Assembly: GCA_963691835.1 (NCBI GenBank)
Contig: OY829383.1
Span: forward strand, 372,001-436,000
DNA: 64,000 bases
Source: G963691835 sp963691835
GTDB lineage: Bacteria; Pseudomonadota; Alphaproteobacteria; Thalassobaculales; Thalassobaculaceae
Direction of reading: 5' to 3'
Both the position numbers and the translations under genes were made by a program. Below are positions 8,110 to 15,731 of the stretch, in pieces. Positions within the stretch are counted from its first letter, which is position 1. Each line of letters opens with the position of its first letter. Under the pieces are notes generated by a model. It saw only the letters and a list, made by a program, of their open reading frames with translations. It searched no databases and had not been told where the DNA came from.

Positions 8110-8934
8110 TTACCGGAACAGACCCAGGAGGGACTGCGGCCGCTGGTTGGCCACGCCCAAGGTCTGCACGGAGAGCTGCTGCTGCACCTGCAGGGAGGTC
8201 AGCTCGGCCGACTCGCGCGCCAGATCGGCGTCGACGATGTTGCCCAGGCCCTCGTCGGTCGCATCCCGGATCTGCTCCAGGAACGACGTCTGCAGGTTCA
8301 ATGCCCGAACTTCCGCACCGAGTGAGCCCAGCGTCGAGCCGACCTGCGACTCAAGGTTGGTGAACTCGATGGTGATGGCTGACTGCGCCTGCGAAGCCGA
8401 CGCAACACCCGCGGCGGCGAGCGATGTAACCCGGGTCCGCAAGTTGACGGCCGTGAGGGACAACGTGCCACCTGCGAGGTTGGACAGGGTGTTGATGCTG
8501 GTGCCACCGCTGTCGATCAGGTTGACGCCGTTAAAGCTGGCATTGGTCAGGAAGTTCGCGGCCTGAGACAGCAACTCGTTGAAGTCGTTGGTCAGGATGG
8601 TCCGCTGCTGCGTGGTGATGCCTTCGTTCGACAGTTCCGTCAGCTTTTGACGGACATCTTGAAGAAGGTTGGAGATGCCGGTCGTGCCGGCAATCGCAAC
8701 ATTGCCGATACCCTTGGCGTTGTTCAGACCCTGTGTGACCGCGTCAAGCGAGGTCAGTTCGGCCCGGATGCCCTGGGCAATGGCGAAGTTCGACGCATCG
8801 TCGAGTGCGCCGCCGACCTTCAGGCCGGTGGACACGCGGTTCTGTGTTACGTCGAGGCTGCGGTTGATGCCGTTCAGGGTCCGAAGGGCCGTGAACGATG
8901 ACGGGTTCGTAAGAACCGAGTTCTGGACTGCCAT
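8110..8934 (-). CDS. Flagellin 5 (identical twin of flagellin 7)
   Basis: This 274-residue flagellin is identical in protein sequence to the one at 10548-11372, and the DNA also looks identical. It opens MAVQNSVLTNPSSFTALRTL, carries the usual TQNRVSTGLKV helix and ends SLLGLFR. It lacks a variable outer domain. Perfect identity, including spacers, points to a very recent duplication or gene conversion. Its own leader (8942-8978) and terminator (8050-8073) make it a separate transcription unit. Confidence 0.95.
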   Translation of the reverse strand: MAVQNSVLTNPSSFTALRTLNGINRSLDVTQNRVSTGLKVGGALDDASNFAIAQGIRAELTSLDAVTQGLNNAKGIGNVAIAGTTGISNLLQDVRQKLTELSNEGITTQQRTILTNDFNELLSQAANFLTNASFNGVNLIDSGGTSINTLSNLAGGTLSLTAVNLRTRVTSLAAAGVASASQAQSAITIEFTNLESQVGSTLGSLGAEVRALNLQTSFLEQIRDATDEGLGNIVDADLARESAELTSLQVQQQLSVQTLGVANQRPQSLLGLFR

Positions 8935-8941
8935 TGATGTA

Positions 8942-8978
8942 CTCCTCGTTCTGAGTCTGCCGCCGGCGTTTTGCCGGC
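8942..8978 (-). promoter_or_regulatory. Flagellin 5 leader: SD-linked box and hairpin
   Basis: The minus strand box is CTCAGAACGAGGAG (8942-8955). A perfect 6-bp hairpin, GCCGGC/GCCGGC with a 5-base loop, lies at 8962-8978. Confidence 0.55.
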
Positions 8979-9086
8979 CTGGGAAGGCCTTTTACCTACC
9001 CAGGAACATTTAAATCATACTTTAGATAAATTCGTCAAGCAATTTATTCGAGGCCAAACCACACCGGGATATTCCCCCTCAAGAAC

Positions 9087-9110
9087 AAGGGCCCCAAAAC
9101 TGGGGCCCTT
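9087..9110. other. Perfect 10-bp hairpin upstream of flagellin 5
   Basis: AAGGGCCCCA and TGGGGCCCTT flank a 4-base loop. There is no T-run on either side. It lies between the flagellin 6 terminator and the flagellin 5 leader and may be the remnant of an older terminator. It is copied at 11525-11548. Confidence 0.5.
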
Positions 9111-9234
9111 GAATTCGTTGGCCTTCGAAGCCTCTTGGGGGATGACGGACCGAACCGGGATCAAACCGCTACCGATGAAGCCCCTCGCCCGGACTTGCCG
9201 AAACCGCCGACGAATTTCCCGCGTTGAAAGAAAA

Positions 9235-9257
9235 AAGAGCGGGAAAATCCCGCTCTT
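9235..9257 (-). terminator. Rho-independent terminator of flagellin 6
   Basis: A 10-bp stem, AAGAGCGGGA/TCCCGCTCTT, with a 3-base loop. On the minus strand it runs into TTTTTTC, a strong terminator. Confidence 0.85.
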
Positions 9258-9283
9258 CTTCCCCGGTCCCTGCTGGACGTCGC

Positions 9284-10108
9284 TTAGGAGAACAGTCCAA
9301 GCAAGGTCTGGGGCCGCTGGTTCGCGATCCCAAGTGTCTGTACGGACAACTGCTGCTGCACCTGCAGAGCTGTCAGTTCAGCGGATTCCCGCGCCAGGTC
9401 TGCGTCAACGATGTTGCCCAGGCCCTCGTCGGTCGCGTCCCGGATCTCTTCCAGGAACGATGTCTGAAGGTTCAATGCCCGAACTTCCGCACCGAGCGAA
9501 CCCAGCGTCGAGCCAACAAGGGACTCTAGGTTGGTGAACTCGACCGAGATTGCGGATTGAGCCGCCGACGCACCGGTGACATCAGCGGCCGCCAACGACC
9601 CGACCAGTCCCCGCAAGCTGACTGCCGTGAGGGTCAGTGTTCCGCCCGCCAAGTTCGACAGTGTGTTGACGGTCGTGCCGCCACTGTCGATCAAGTTGAC
9701 GCCGTTAAAGGTGGCGTTGGTCAGGAAGTTCGCGGCCTGAGACAGCAACTCATCAAAGTCGTTGGTCAGGATCGTCCGCTGAGAAGACGTAATGCCTTCG
9801 TTCGACAGCTCCGTCAGCTTCTGACGAACGTCCTGAAGAAGGTTCGAGATGCCGGTCGTGCCGGCGATCGCGACGTTGCCGATACCTTTGGCGTTGTTCA
9901 GGCCCTGTGTCACCGCATCCAGCGACGACAACTCGGCCCTAATCCCCTGGGCGATTGCGAAGTTCGATGCATCATCAAGTGCTCCCCCGACCTTCAGGCC
10001 GGTGGACACGCGGTTCTGCGTCGTATCCAGATCGCGGTTGATGCTGTTAAGGGTCCTCAAAGCGGTGAAGGACCCCGGATTTGTGAGAACGGAATTCTGA
10101 ACGGCCAT
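9284..10108 (-). CDS. Flagellin 6
   Basis: This 274-residue flagellin begins MAVQNSVLTNPGSFTALRTL and ends TLLGLFS. From about residue 68 to the end it is identical to flagellin 8. The N-terminal 67 residues differ (GGALDD here, TGAVED there), and the DNA copies part at 9904/12342. The start has the GAGGAG site and the shared leader. Both ends are typical flagellin D0/D1 helices with no outer domain. Confidence 0.95.
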   Translation of the reverse strand: MAVQNSVLTNPGSFTALRTLNSINRDLDTTQNRVSTGLKVGGALDDASNFAIAQGIRAELSSLDAVTQGLNNAKGIGNVAIAGTTGISNLLQDVRQKLTELSNEGITSSQRTILTNDFDELLSQAANFLTNATFNGVNLIDSGGTTVNTLSNLAGGTLTLTAVSLRGLVGSLAAADVTGASAAQSAISVEFTNLESLVGSTLGSLGAEVRALNLQTSFLEEIRDATDEGLGNIVDADLARESAELTALQVQQQLSVQTLGIANQRPQTLLGLFS

Positions 10109-10116
10109 AATAATTT

Positions 10117-10153
10117 CTCCTCATTCTGAGTTTTCCGCCGGCTTTTTGCCGAC
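10117..10153 (-). promoter_or_regulatory. Flagellin 6 leader: SD-linked box and hairpin
   Basis: The full box CTCAGAATGAGGAG lies at 10117-10130 on the minus strand, and a GCCGGC/GCCGAC hairpin with one mismatch at 10137-10153. Confidence 0.5.
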
Positions 10154-10479
10154 AACGGCGAGTTATAAAGCATGATCTCTGTGTTCGCGAGAGTTAGATA
10201 GCATTTTAAACGGATTATGCAAAGTATTTTATTTAAATTTATCGTAATACGCGAGTCGAAACAGTTTCACTGAACCTATCAAACGGCGGGCAGGAGACGT
10301 CATGGCTGCTACTAGATTGAAAGAAATAGAGTTTCCAAATGCCTCGCCAGGATCACGGGGACAGCCGGCTTACGTCAGCAAGTTTGGTTTGGCTCCGTTG
10401 ATCATCATCCGCTGGTCCACAGAAGTGCCAGCCTGTCGGTCTGTCCGTGGTAAGACGCGACACCCAATAAGCGATCATA
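10154..10479. other. Intergenic stretch between flagellins 6 and 7
   Basis: This is unique DNA between the two 1863-bp repeats. The first 120 bp are AT-rich and probably hold the flagellin 6 promoter, but I see no clear -24/-12 site. I see no convincing gene in the rest. Confidence 0.4.
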
Positions 10480-10487
10480 AACGCAAG

Positions 10488-10511
10488 AAGGGCGGGGAAA
10501 ACCCCGCCCTT
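10488..10511 (-). terminator. Terminator of flagellin 7
   Basis: This is an exact copy of the 10-bp-stem hairpin at 8050-8073. Confidence 0.65.
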
Positions 10512-10547
10512 CCTGGTGATGGTTGCGTGTGTGTTGTGTTGGTGTTT

Positions 10548-11372
10548 TTACCGGAACAGACCCAGGAGGGACTGCGGCCGCTGGTTGGCCACGCCCAAGG
10601 TCTGCACGGAGAGCTGCTGCTGCACCTGCAGGGAGGTCAGCTCGGCCGACTCGCGCGCCAGATCGGCGTCGACGATGTTGCCCAGGCCCTCGTCGGTCGC
10701 ATCCCGGATCTGCTCCAGGAACGACGTCTGCAGGTTCAATGCCCGAACTTCCGCACCGAGTGAGCCCAGCGTCGAGCCGACCTGCGACTCAAGGTTGGTG
10801 AACTCGATGGTGATGGCTGACTGCGCCTGCGAAGCCGACGCAACACCCGCGGCGGCGAGCGATGTAACCCGGGTCCGCAAGTTGACGGCCGTGAGGGACA
10901 ACGTGCCACCTGCGAGGTTGGACAGGGTGTTGATGCTGGTGCCACCGCTGTCGATCAGGTTGACGCCGTTAAAGCTGGCATTGGTCAGGAAGTTCGCGGC
11001 CTGAGACAGCAACTCGTTGAAGTCGTTGGTCAGGATGGTCCGCTGCTGCGTGGTGATGCCTTCGTTCGACAGTTCCGTCAGCTTTTGACGGACATCTTGA
11101 AGAAGGTTGGAGATGCCGGTCGTGCCGGCAATCGCAACATTGCCGATACCCTTGGCGTTGTTCAGACCCTGTGTGACCGCGTCAAGCGAGGTCAGTTCGG
11201 CCCGGATGCCCTGGGCAATGGCGAAGTTCGACGCATCGTCGAGTGCGCCGCCGACCTTCAGGCCGGTGGACACGCGGTTCTGTGTTACGTCGAGGCTGCG
11301 GTTGATGCCGTTCAGGGTCCGAAGGGCCGTGAACGATGACGGGTTCGTAAGAACCGAGTTCTGGACTGCCAT
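10548..11372 (-). CDS. Flagellin 7 (identical twin of flagellin 5)
   Basis: The 274-residue product is identical to that of 8110-8934 over its whole length. Leader, terminator and spacer are also copied. The copy increases dosage of one subunit rather than adding a new one. Its position between repeat ends suggests that it arose with the remodelled 3' part of flagellin 8 in a single event. Confidence 0.95.
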   Translation of the reverse strand: MAVQNSVLTNPSSFTALRTLNGINRSLDVTQNRVSTGLKVGGALDDASNFAIAQGIRAELTSLDAVTQGLNNAKGIGNVAIAGTTGISNLLQDVRQKLTELSNEGITTQQRTILTNDFNELLSQAANFLTNASFNGVNLIDSGGTSINTLSNLAGGTLSLTAVNLRTRVTSLAAAGVASASQAQSAITIEFTNLESQVGSTLGSLGAEVRALNLQTSFLEQIRDATDEGLGNIVDADLARESAELTSLQVQQQLSVQTLGVANQRPQSLLGLFR

Positions 11373-11379
11373 TGATGTA

Positions 11380-11416
11380 CTCCTCGTTCTGAGTCTGCCG
11401 CCGGCGTTTTGCCGGC
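11380..11416 (-). promoter_or_regulatory. Flagellin 7 leader: SD-linked box and hairpin
   Basis: Copy of the flagellin 5 leader: box CTCAGAACGAGGAG at 11380-11393 and GCCGGC/GCCGGC hairpin at 11400-11416. Confidence 0.55.
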
Positions 11417-11524
11417 CTGGGAAGGCCTTTTACCTACCCAGGAACATTTAAATCATACTTTAGATAAATTCGTCAAGCAATTTATTCGAGGCCAAACCAC
11501 ACCGGGATATTCCCCCTCAAGAAC

Positions 11525-11548
11525 AAGGGCCCCAAAACTGGGGCCCTT
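11525..11548. other. Perfect 10-bp hairpin upstream of flagellin 7
   Basis: Copy of the AAGGGCCCCA/TGGGGCCCTT hairpin at 9087-9110, without a T-run. Confidence 0.5.
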
Positions 11549-11672
11549 GAATTCGTTGGCCTTCGAAGCCTCTTGGGGGATGACGGACCGAACCGGGATC
11601 AAACCGCTACCGATGAAGCCCCTCGCCCGGACTTGCCGAAACCGCCGACGAATTTCCCGCGTTGAAAGAAAA

Positions 11673-11695
11673 AAGAGCGGGAAAATCCCGCTCTT
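11673..11695 (-). terminator. Rho-independent terminator of flagellin 8
   Basis: Exact copy of the strong terminator at 9235-9257, with a T-run on the minus strand. Confidence 0.85.
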
Positions 11696-11721
11696 CTTCC
11701 CCGGTCCCTGCTGGACGTCGC

Positions 11722-12546
11722 TTAGGAGAACAGTCCAAGCAAGGTCTGGGGCCGCTGGTTCGCGATCCCAAGTGTCTGTACGGACAACTGCTGCTGCACC
11801 TGCAGAGCTGTCAGTTCAGCGGATTCCCGCGCCAGGTCTGCGTCAACGATGTTGCCCAGGCCCTCGTCGGTCGCGTCCCGGATCTCTTCCAGGAACGATG
11901 TCTGAAGGTTCAATGCCCGAACTTCCGCACCGAGCGAACCCAGCGTCGAGCCAACAAGGGACTCTAGGTTGGTGAACTCGACCGAGATTGCGGATTGAGC
12001 CGCCGACGCACCGGTGACATCAGCGGCCGCCAACGACCCGACCAGTCCCCGCAAGCTGACTGCCGTGAGGGTCAGTGTTCCGCCCGCCAAGTTCGACAGT
12101 GTGTTGACGGTCGTGCCGCCACTGTCGATCAAGTTGACGCCGTTAAAGGTGGCGTTGGTCAGGAAGTTCGCGGCCTGAGACAGCAACTCATCAAAGTCGT
12201 TGGTCAGGATCGTCCGCTGAGAAGACGTAATGCCTTCGTTCGACAGCTCCGTCAGCTTCTGACGAACGTCCTGAAGAAGGTTCGAGATGCCGGTCGTGCC
12301 GGCGATCGCGACGTTGCCGATACCTTTGGCGTTGTTCAGGCCTTGCGTCACCGCATCAAGCGCCCTGAGCTCGCCCCGGATACCCTGGGCGATGGCAAAG
12401 TTGGACGCATCTTCGACGGCACCGGTAACCTTCAAGCCGGTCGACACACGGTTCTGGGTCGTATCCAGATCGCGGTTGATCGCATTCAGGTTGCGGAGCG
12501 CCACGAAGGACGCGGGATTGGTAAGGACAGAGTTCTGAACAGCCAT
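11722..12546 (-). CDS. Flagellin 8 (chimeric)
   Basis: The true start is the ATG at 12546 (MAVQNSVLTNPASFVALRNL), preceded by GAGGAG and the shared leader. A longer in-frame start at 12696 would lie inside the promoter and was rejected. The protein has 274 residues. Its first 67 residues are its own and resemble flagellin 1 at TGAVEDASN and ALRNLNAINRD. The rest is identical to flagellin 6, with the DNA join at 12342. This is the only flagellin of the 4.5-12.5 kb array with a textbook sigma54 promoter (12681-12695). Confidence 0.95.
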   Translation of the reverse strand: MAVQNSVLTNPASFVALRNLNAINRDLDTTQNRVSTGLKVTGAVEDASNFAIAQGIRGELRALDAVTQGLNNAKGIGNVAIAGTTGISNLLQDVRQKLTELSNEGITSSQRTILTNDFDELLSQAANFLTNATFNGVNLIDSGGTTVNTLSNLAGGTLTLTAVSLRGLVGSLAAADVTGASAAQSAISVEFTNLESLVGSTLGSLGAEVRALNLQTSFLEEIRDATDEGLGNIVDADLARESAELTALQVQQQLSVQTLGIANQRPQTLLGLFS

Positions 12547-12553
12547 GGATCTT

Positions 12554-12590
12554 CTCCTCATTCTGAGAAATGACGCCGGCGTTCTGCCGG
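12554..12590 (-). promoter_or_regulatory. Flagellin 8 leader: SD-linked box and hairpin
   Basis: The full box CTCAGAATGAGGAG lies at 12554-12567 on the minus strand, and a CCGGC/GCCGG hairpin at 12576-12590. Confidence 0.55.
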
Positions 12591-12680
12591 TCGGGTGGAG
12601 GGGCAGATGCCCCGGGAAGTGCGCCGGCCCGGCAATATTGTACTGAGGACTCATGCCGAGAGGGGCGCAGGCGCTTCCAA

Positions 12681-12695
12681 GCAACCACCGTGCCA
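12681..12695 (-). promoter_or_regulatory. Sigma54 promoter of flagellin 8
   Basis: The minus strand reads TGGCACGGTGGTTGC, a full match to TGGCACG-N4-TTGC. Transcription would start near 12669 and give a leader of about 123 nt. Confidence 0.8.
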
Positions 12696-12749
12696 TTCGA
12701 TCCGAATCGGGGGTCTGAAGCCCTGGAATCCGTCAATGCGGCCATGACA

Positions 12750-12762
12750 CCTATTAAATAGG
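12750..12762. promoter_or_regulatory. 13-bp palindrome in the flagellin 8/fliK divergent region
   Basis: CCTATT-A-AATAGG is a perfect palindrome between two divergent sigma54 promoters, 55-70 bp upstream of the flagellin promoter. The position suits an activator site, but no match to a known operator is claimed. Confidence 0.3.
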
Positions 12763-12951
12763 CGCGTGTCGGGACTGAGCGGTGGGCAAGTGCGACACGC
12801 CGCTCGCCGCATGCCAGTCAGATTTTGCCGCGCCACACGGTTCGCAGGCGGTGCCCGGCAGGAACTGCCGAGCCATCCCTGCCTTTTACGGAATGACCCA
12901 TTTCCTGGGATTCGAGAGGAGTTGCGGCCCGTTCCGCACCTTCAGCGATGT

Positions 12952-12966
12952 TGGCATCCCCTTTGC
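12952..12966 (+). promoter_or_regulatory. Sigma54 promoter of fliK-flgD-flgE
   Basis: TGGCATCCCCTTTGC has GG and GC spaced by 10 bases. Transcription would begin near 12978, 29 bases before the fliK start chosen here, which argues against longer fliK starts. Confidence 0.75.
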
Positions 12967-13006
12967 TTTACCTCTCGCATCCGTCACTGACCAAGGCGAT
13001 GGCGAC

Positions 13007-14923
13007 ATGGATTTCCTAGCGCTTCAGGGTATCGAGACCTCAGAGCCCAAGACCCCGAACAACCAGATTCGCGATGAAGCGAATGCGGGACTGTTTCGGG
13101 ATCTGATGGCGCGGCTACGCCAGGACGACACCGGTCCCTCGATCGTCAGCAGCGAACGCAAGGACCCGCCTGCCCAAAGAGACAACCCCGTCAATCGCCG
13201 GTCTGACGAACGGGATGTCGCCTCTCGCACCTCCTCAACGGAGCGGCGGGAACGAGCCGACGAGACCCGAACGGACGATGCCCCAAAAGCAAACAACGAG
13301 CCGGCAGACGAAACGGCGCGCAAGACAGATGAACCCGACAGCCGGTCTCAGGATCAGAGATCGGATGACGACCGGGATACGTCATCGTCCAAGGACAATC
13401 AGTCGTCGTCTGATGACACCGCTGGCTCTGGCGATGACCAGACCGATGCCGGAGACAAGCAAGCACAGGACGGCGACCAAGCGCAGGACGATACGGAAGC
13501 AACGGCCGCTGATAAGGATGCTTCGGAGCAGACGGCGTCCGACCAGAGACCGACTGAGGAAAACGCTGGCGTCGTTCAGGAGACCCCGCAACCAACGGTC
13601 CTTGACGAGACACAGATTCTCGCCAGCGTCCTGGAAGCCGACAACGCCTCTGTGGCTCCGACCGAAGAGACAACGGTCGAGGATGACGGTCTGGTCGCTG
13701 CCGTGGCGTCTCAGGGCCAAGGCATCGCGGCTCAAGGCTCCAATCAGCAGACATCGAACCGTGACGCCGCAGCCGCCCCCACGAAGGCTGAGGAACCGAA
13801 ACCGCTACAGGCCGCCGCCGCGTCACAGAAAACGGACGTCGGCAGCGCTGATACGACGGACACCGACGCGGATGAGCCCCTGGGCGGCGCGCCAAAGATC
13901 GTTCGTGAAGCAAATGGCGGCCGGGACCCGGTGACTCGGATCTCAGGCGCGAACGCTCTCCAGGCTCAGCAACAGGTTTCCGGTGAGACGGCCGGCGCCG
14001 TGACGCAGCAGCAGGCGACGCAAGCCCCAGCAAACGGCAACGCAAATGCACAGAGCCAGACCAACGCTCAGCAGAATCAGTCCGCTCAGGTAACCGCTGT
14101 CGCGGCGACGGATGACGCGACAAGCGGTGGCTCCCAGGGCGGGGCAGCAGGCCAGCAGATGGACCAGCGCGATCAACGCGGGGCCAATGCCGAAGCCGAT
14201 AAGGCCCTCGCCAACATCAACAAGTCCAACGCCGGATCCGGCAATGATCTCGGCATTGCTTTCGCCCGGGCGCAGCGCCCCGGTGAGTCATTTGAACAGA
14301 CCCTCAATCGGGTCGCGACACCCACCGGCGTGCAGGCCGTCCGCATGGACGGAACGGCGACGACCGCGGTTCGTGGCTCCGACAGTGTTTCGGCCTCTTT
14401 CGGCGGCCCCCAGAGCAACCCAGCCGTTGGAAAGGCCTCTACTCCGGTCTCGCAAGCCGGAGTACGCCACGGTGTGCAACAGCACGCCGTGGCAGAACAA
14501 GTCTCCGTGCGCTTGAAGACAGCCGCGCAGACCGGAGACAGCACCGTCCGCATTCAGCTCAAACCCTCCGACCTCGGTCAGGTGGAAGTGAAGCTGGAGA
14601 TTGCCCGGGACGGTCAAGTGAGAGCCCTCGTCGTCGCGGAACGTCCGGAGACCCTGGATGCTTTGCAACGGGATTCCCGTCAACTGGAACGCGCCTTGCA
14701 AGACGCTGGTCTGAAGACCGACTCCAACTCGCTTGAGTTCGATCTCAAGGGGCGGGACGGCCAGAACGCCCAGGCCTTCGGGAAGCGTGACGAGAACGGT
14801 GGCCAGGGACAATCCGGGGACCGCAACCCGGCAAATGACGACCAGTCCGGAGACGGACAGGACACAGCAACACCGAATGACGCCGCACCAAGCGAAGACG
14901 GCGCTCTGAATATGGTCGCCTGA
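13007..14923 (+). CDS. fliK: Flagellar hook-length control protein FliK
   Basis: The 638-residue protein has a long disordered acidic and Gln/Asp/Ala-rich first part (to about residue 490). It ends in the conserved FliK C-terminal domain: VRIQLKPSDLGQVEVKLEI followed by RALVVAERPETLDAL and LQRDSRQLERALQDAGL. FliK is a secreted molecular ruler that measures hook length and switches export specificity at FlhB. The ATG at 13007 (MDFLALQG) was chosen because a sigma54 promoter at 12952-12966 lies inside any longer frame. It heads a hook operon with flgD (15 bp downstream) and flgE. FliK is usually 400-600 residues; this is at the long end. Confidence 0.9.
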   Translation: MDFLALQGIETSEPKTPNNQIRDEANAGLFRDLMARLRQDDTGPSIVSSERKDPPAQRDNPVNRRSDERDVASRTSSTERRERADETRTDDAPKANNEPADETARKTDEPDSRSQDQRSDDDRDTSSSKDNQSSSDDTAGSGDDQTDAGDKQAQDGDQAQDDTEATAADKDASEQTASDQRPTEENAGVVQETPQPTVLDETQILASVLEADNASVAPTEETTVEDDGLVAAVASQGQGIAAQGSNQQTSNRDAAAAPTKAEEPKPLQAAAASQKTDVGSADTTDTDADEPLGGAPKIVREANGGRDPVTRISGANALQAQQQVSGETAGAVTQQQATQAPANGNANAQSQTNAQQNQSAQVTAVAATDDATSGGSQGGAAGQQMDQRDQRGANAEADKALANINKSNAGSGNDLGIAFARAQRPGESFEQTLNRVATPTGVQAVRMDGTATTAVRGSDSVSASFGGPQSNPAVGKASTPVSQAGVRHGVQQHAVAEQVSVRLKTAAQTGDSTVRIQLKPSDLGQVEVKLEIARDGQVRALVVAERPETLDALQRDSRQLERALQDAGLKTDSNSLEFDLKGRDGQNAQAFGKRDENGGQGQSGDRNPANDDQSGDGQDTATPNDAAPSEDGALNMVA

Positions 14924-14937
14924 CCGGAGACAATGAG

Positions 14938-15621
14938 ATGAGCATTACAAGCCTGACAGATACGTCCACGACGACAACCGAGTCGAGCAGCTCGCTCGCC
15001 AGTCTGACCGAGGACTTCGACGCCTTTCTGTCGCTGCTCACCACGCAGCTCCAGAACCAGGATCCGCAGAGCCCGATGGACTCGAACGAAATGACCAACC
15101 AGTTGGTCCAGTTCGCCAGCGTCGAGCAGCAGATCAAGCAGACCGACAACCTTGAGGCACTGATTGCGCTTCAACAGACCAGCGCAGACGCCGCAGCGGT
15201 GTCGTTCATCGGCAAGGAAATCTCCTTCGACGGTGCCCAGACTCACATCGATGGCAACGGCACCGAAGTGACGTGGACCTATTCGCTGCCGACGCAGGCA
15301 GCGACGTCGACCCTCAACATCGTCAGCGAGACCGGCAGTGTCGTGGCGTCCATCCCGGGCGAGACGATCGTTGGCGCCCACGCCATCACATGGGACGGCC
15401 GGGATGCAGAGGGCAATCTCTTCCCGGCGGGTACTTATGAGCTTCGGGTCGATGCGGTCGACGAGGACAGCGTGCCCCTTGATGTGGCTTTCGAAGCCAC
15501 GGGTGTCGTGACCTCGATCGCTTCGGGCACCGACGGTCCCAGCATCTTCCTGGGCGGCATTCCGCTCACCCTTGACCAGATCCGGACGTTCTCTGCGGCG
15601 CCTGCATCGACAGGCACCTAA
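14938..15621 (+). CDS. flgD: Flagellar hook assembly scaffold FlgD
   Basis: The protein of 227 residues begins with a Ser/Thr-rich stretch and then the FlgD signature FLSLLTTQLQNQDPQSPMD and TNQLVQFASVEQQ. The second half is the FlgD Tudor/fibronectin-like fold: VTWTYSLP, ITWDGRDAEGN and TYELRVDAVD. FlgD caps the growing hook and is needed for FlgE polymerisation. It lies between fliK and flgE in one operon, with the ATG 15 bp after the fliK stop. The length is normal. Confidence 0.96.
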   Translation: MSITSLTDTSTTTTESSSSLASLTEDFDAFLSLLTTQLQNQDPQSPMDSNEMTNQLVQFASVEQQIKQTDNLEALIALQQTSADAAAVSFIGKEISFDGAQTHIDGNGTEVTWTYSLPTQAATSTLNIVSETGSVVASIPGETIVGAHAITWDGRDAEGNLFPAGTYELRVDAVDEDSVPLDVAFEATGVVTSIASGTDGPSIFLGGIPLTLDQIRTFSAAPASTGT

Positions 15622-15694
15622 GGGGCGTCCCAACCAAAGGCGTCGCCGCGAAATGACGGGGGCGCCGCAACGAAGCGTAACGGTAACGCAGACT

Positions 15695-15712
15695 ATCGGA
15701 CCCCGGTCCGAT
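15695..15712. promoter_or_regulatory. 18-bp inverted repeat between flgD and flgE
   Basis: ATCGGACC and GGTCCGAT are separated by two cytosines, 20 bp upstream of the flgE start. It could form a hairpin that tunes flgE translation, or be a protein-binding palindrome. The role is unknown. Confidence 0.4.
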
Positions 15713-15731
15713 GGGGATTGGAGTAGGAACG

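Larger units (their letters stand above)
8042..9904. repeat. 1863-bp direct repeat, copy A
   Basis: By reading, this block matches 10480-12342 without a difference that I could find, at a constant offset of 2438 bp. It spans a terminator, flagellin 5, its leader, the spacer and the 3' three quarters of flagellin 6. The ends were set where the two copies stop matching. Confidence 0.85.
10480..12342. repeat. 1863-bp direct repeat, copy B
   Basis: This is the second copy of 8042-9904, covering flagellin 7 and most of flagellin 8. Its left end falls 8 bp before a terminator stem and its right end lies inside a conserved flagellin coding segment. Confidence 0.85.

Noticed and set aside
8042..12342. 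CRISPR-like or composite transposon explanation for the direct repeats
   Set aside because: The repeats are flagellin genes with spacers; there are no terminal inverted repeats or transposase genes.
12547..12696. N-terminal extension of flagellin 8 by 50 residues
   Set aside because: Covers the leader box and sigma54 promoter, and no flagellin has such an extension.
12782..13006. N-terminal extension of FliK by 75 residues
   Set aside because: A sigma54 promoter at 12952-12966 lies within it and the sequence has no conserved character.
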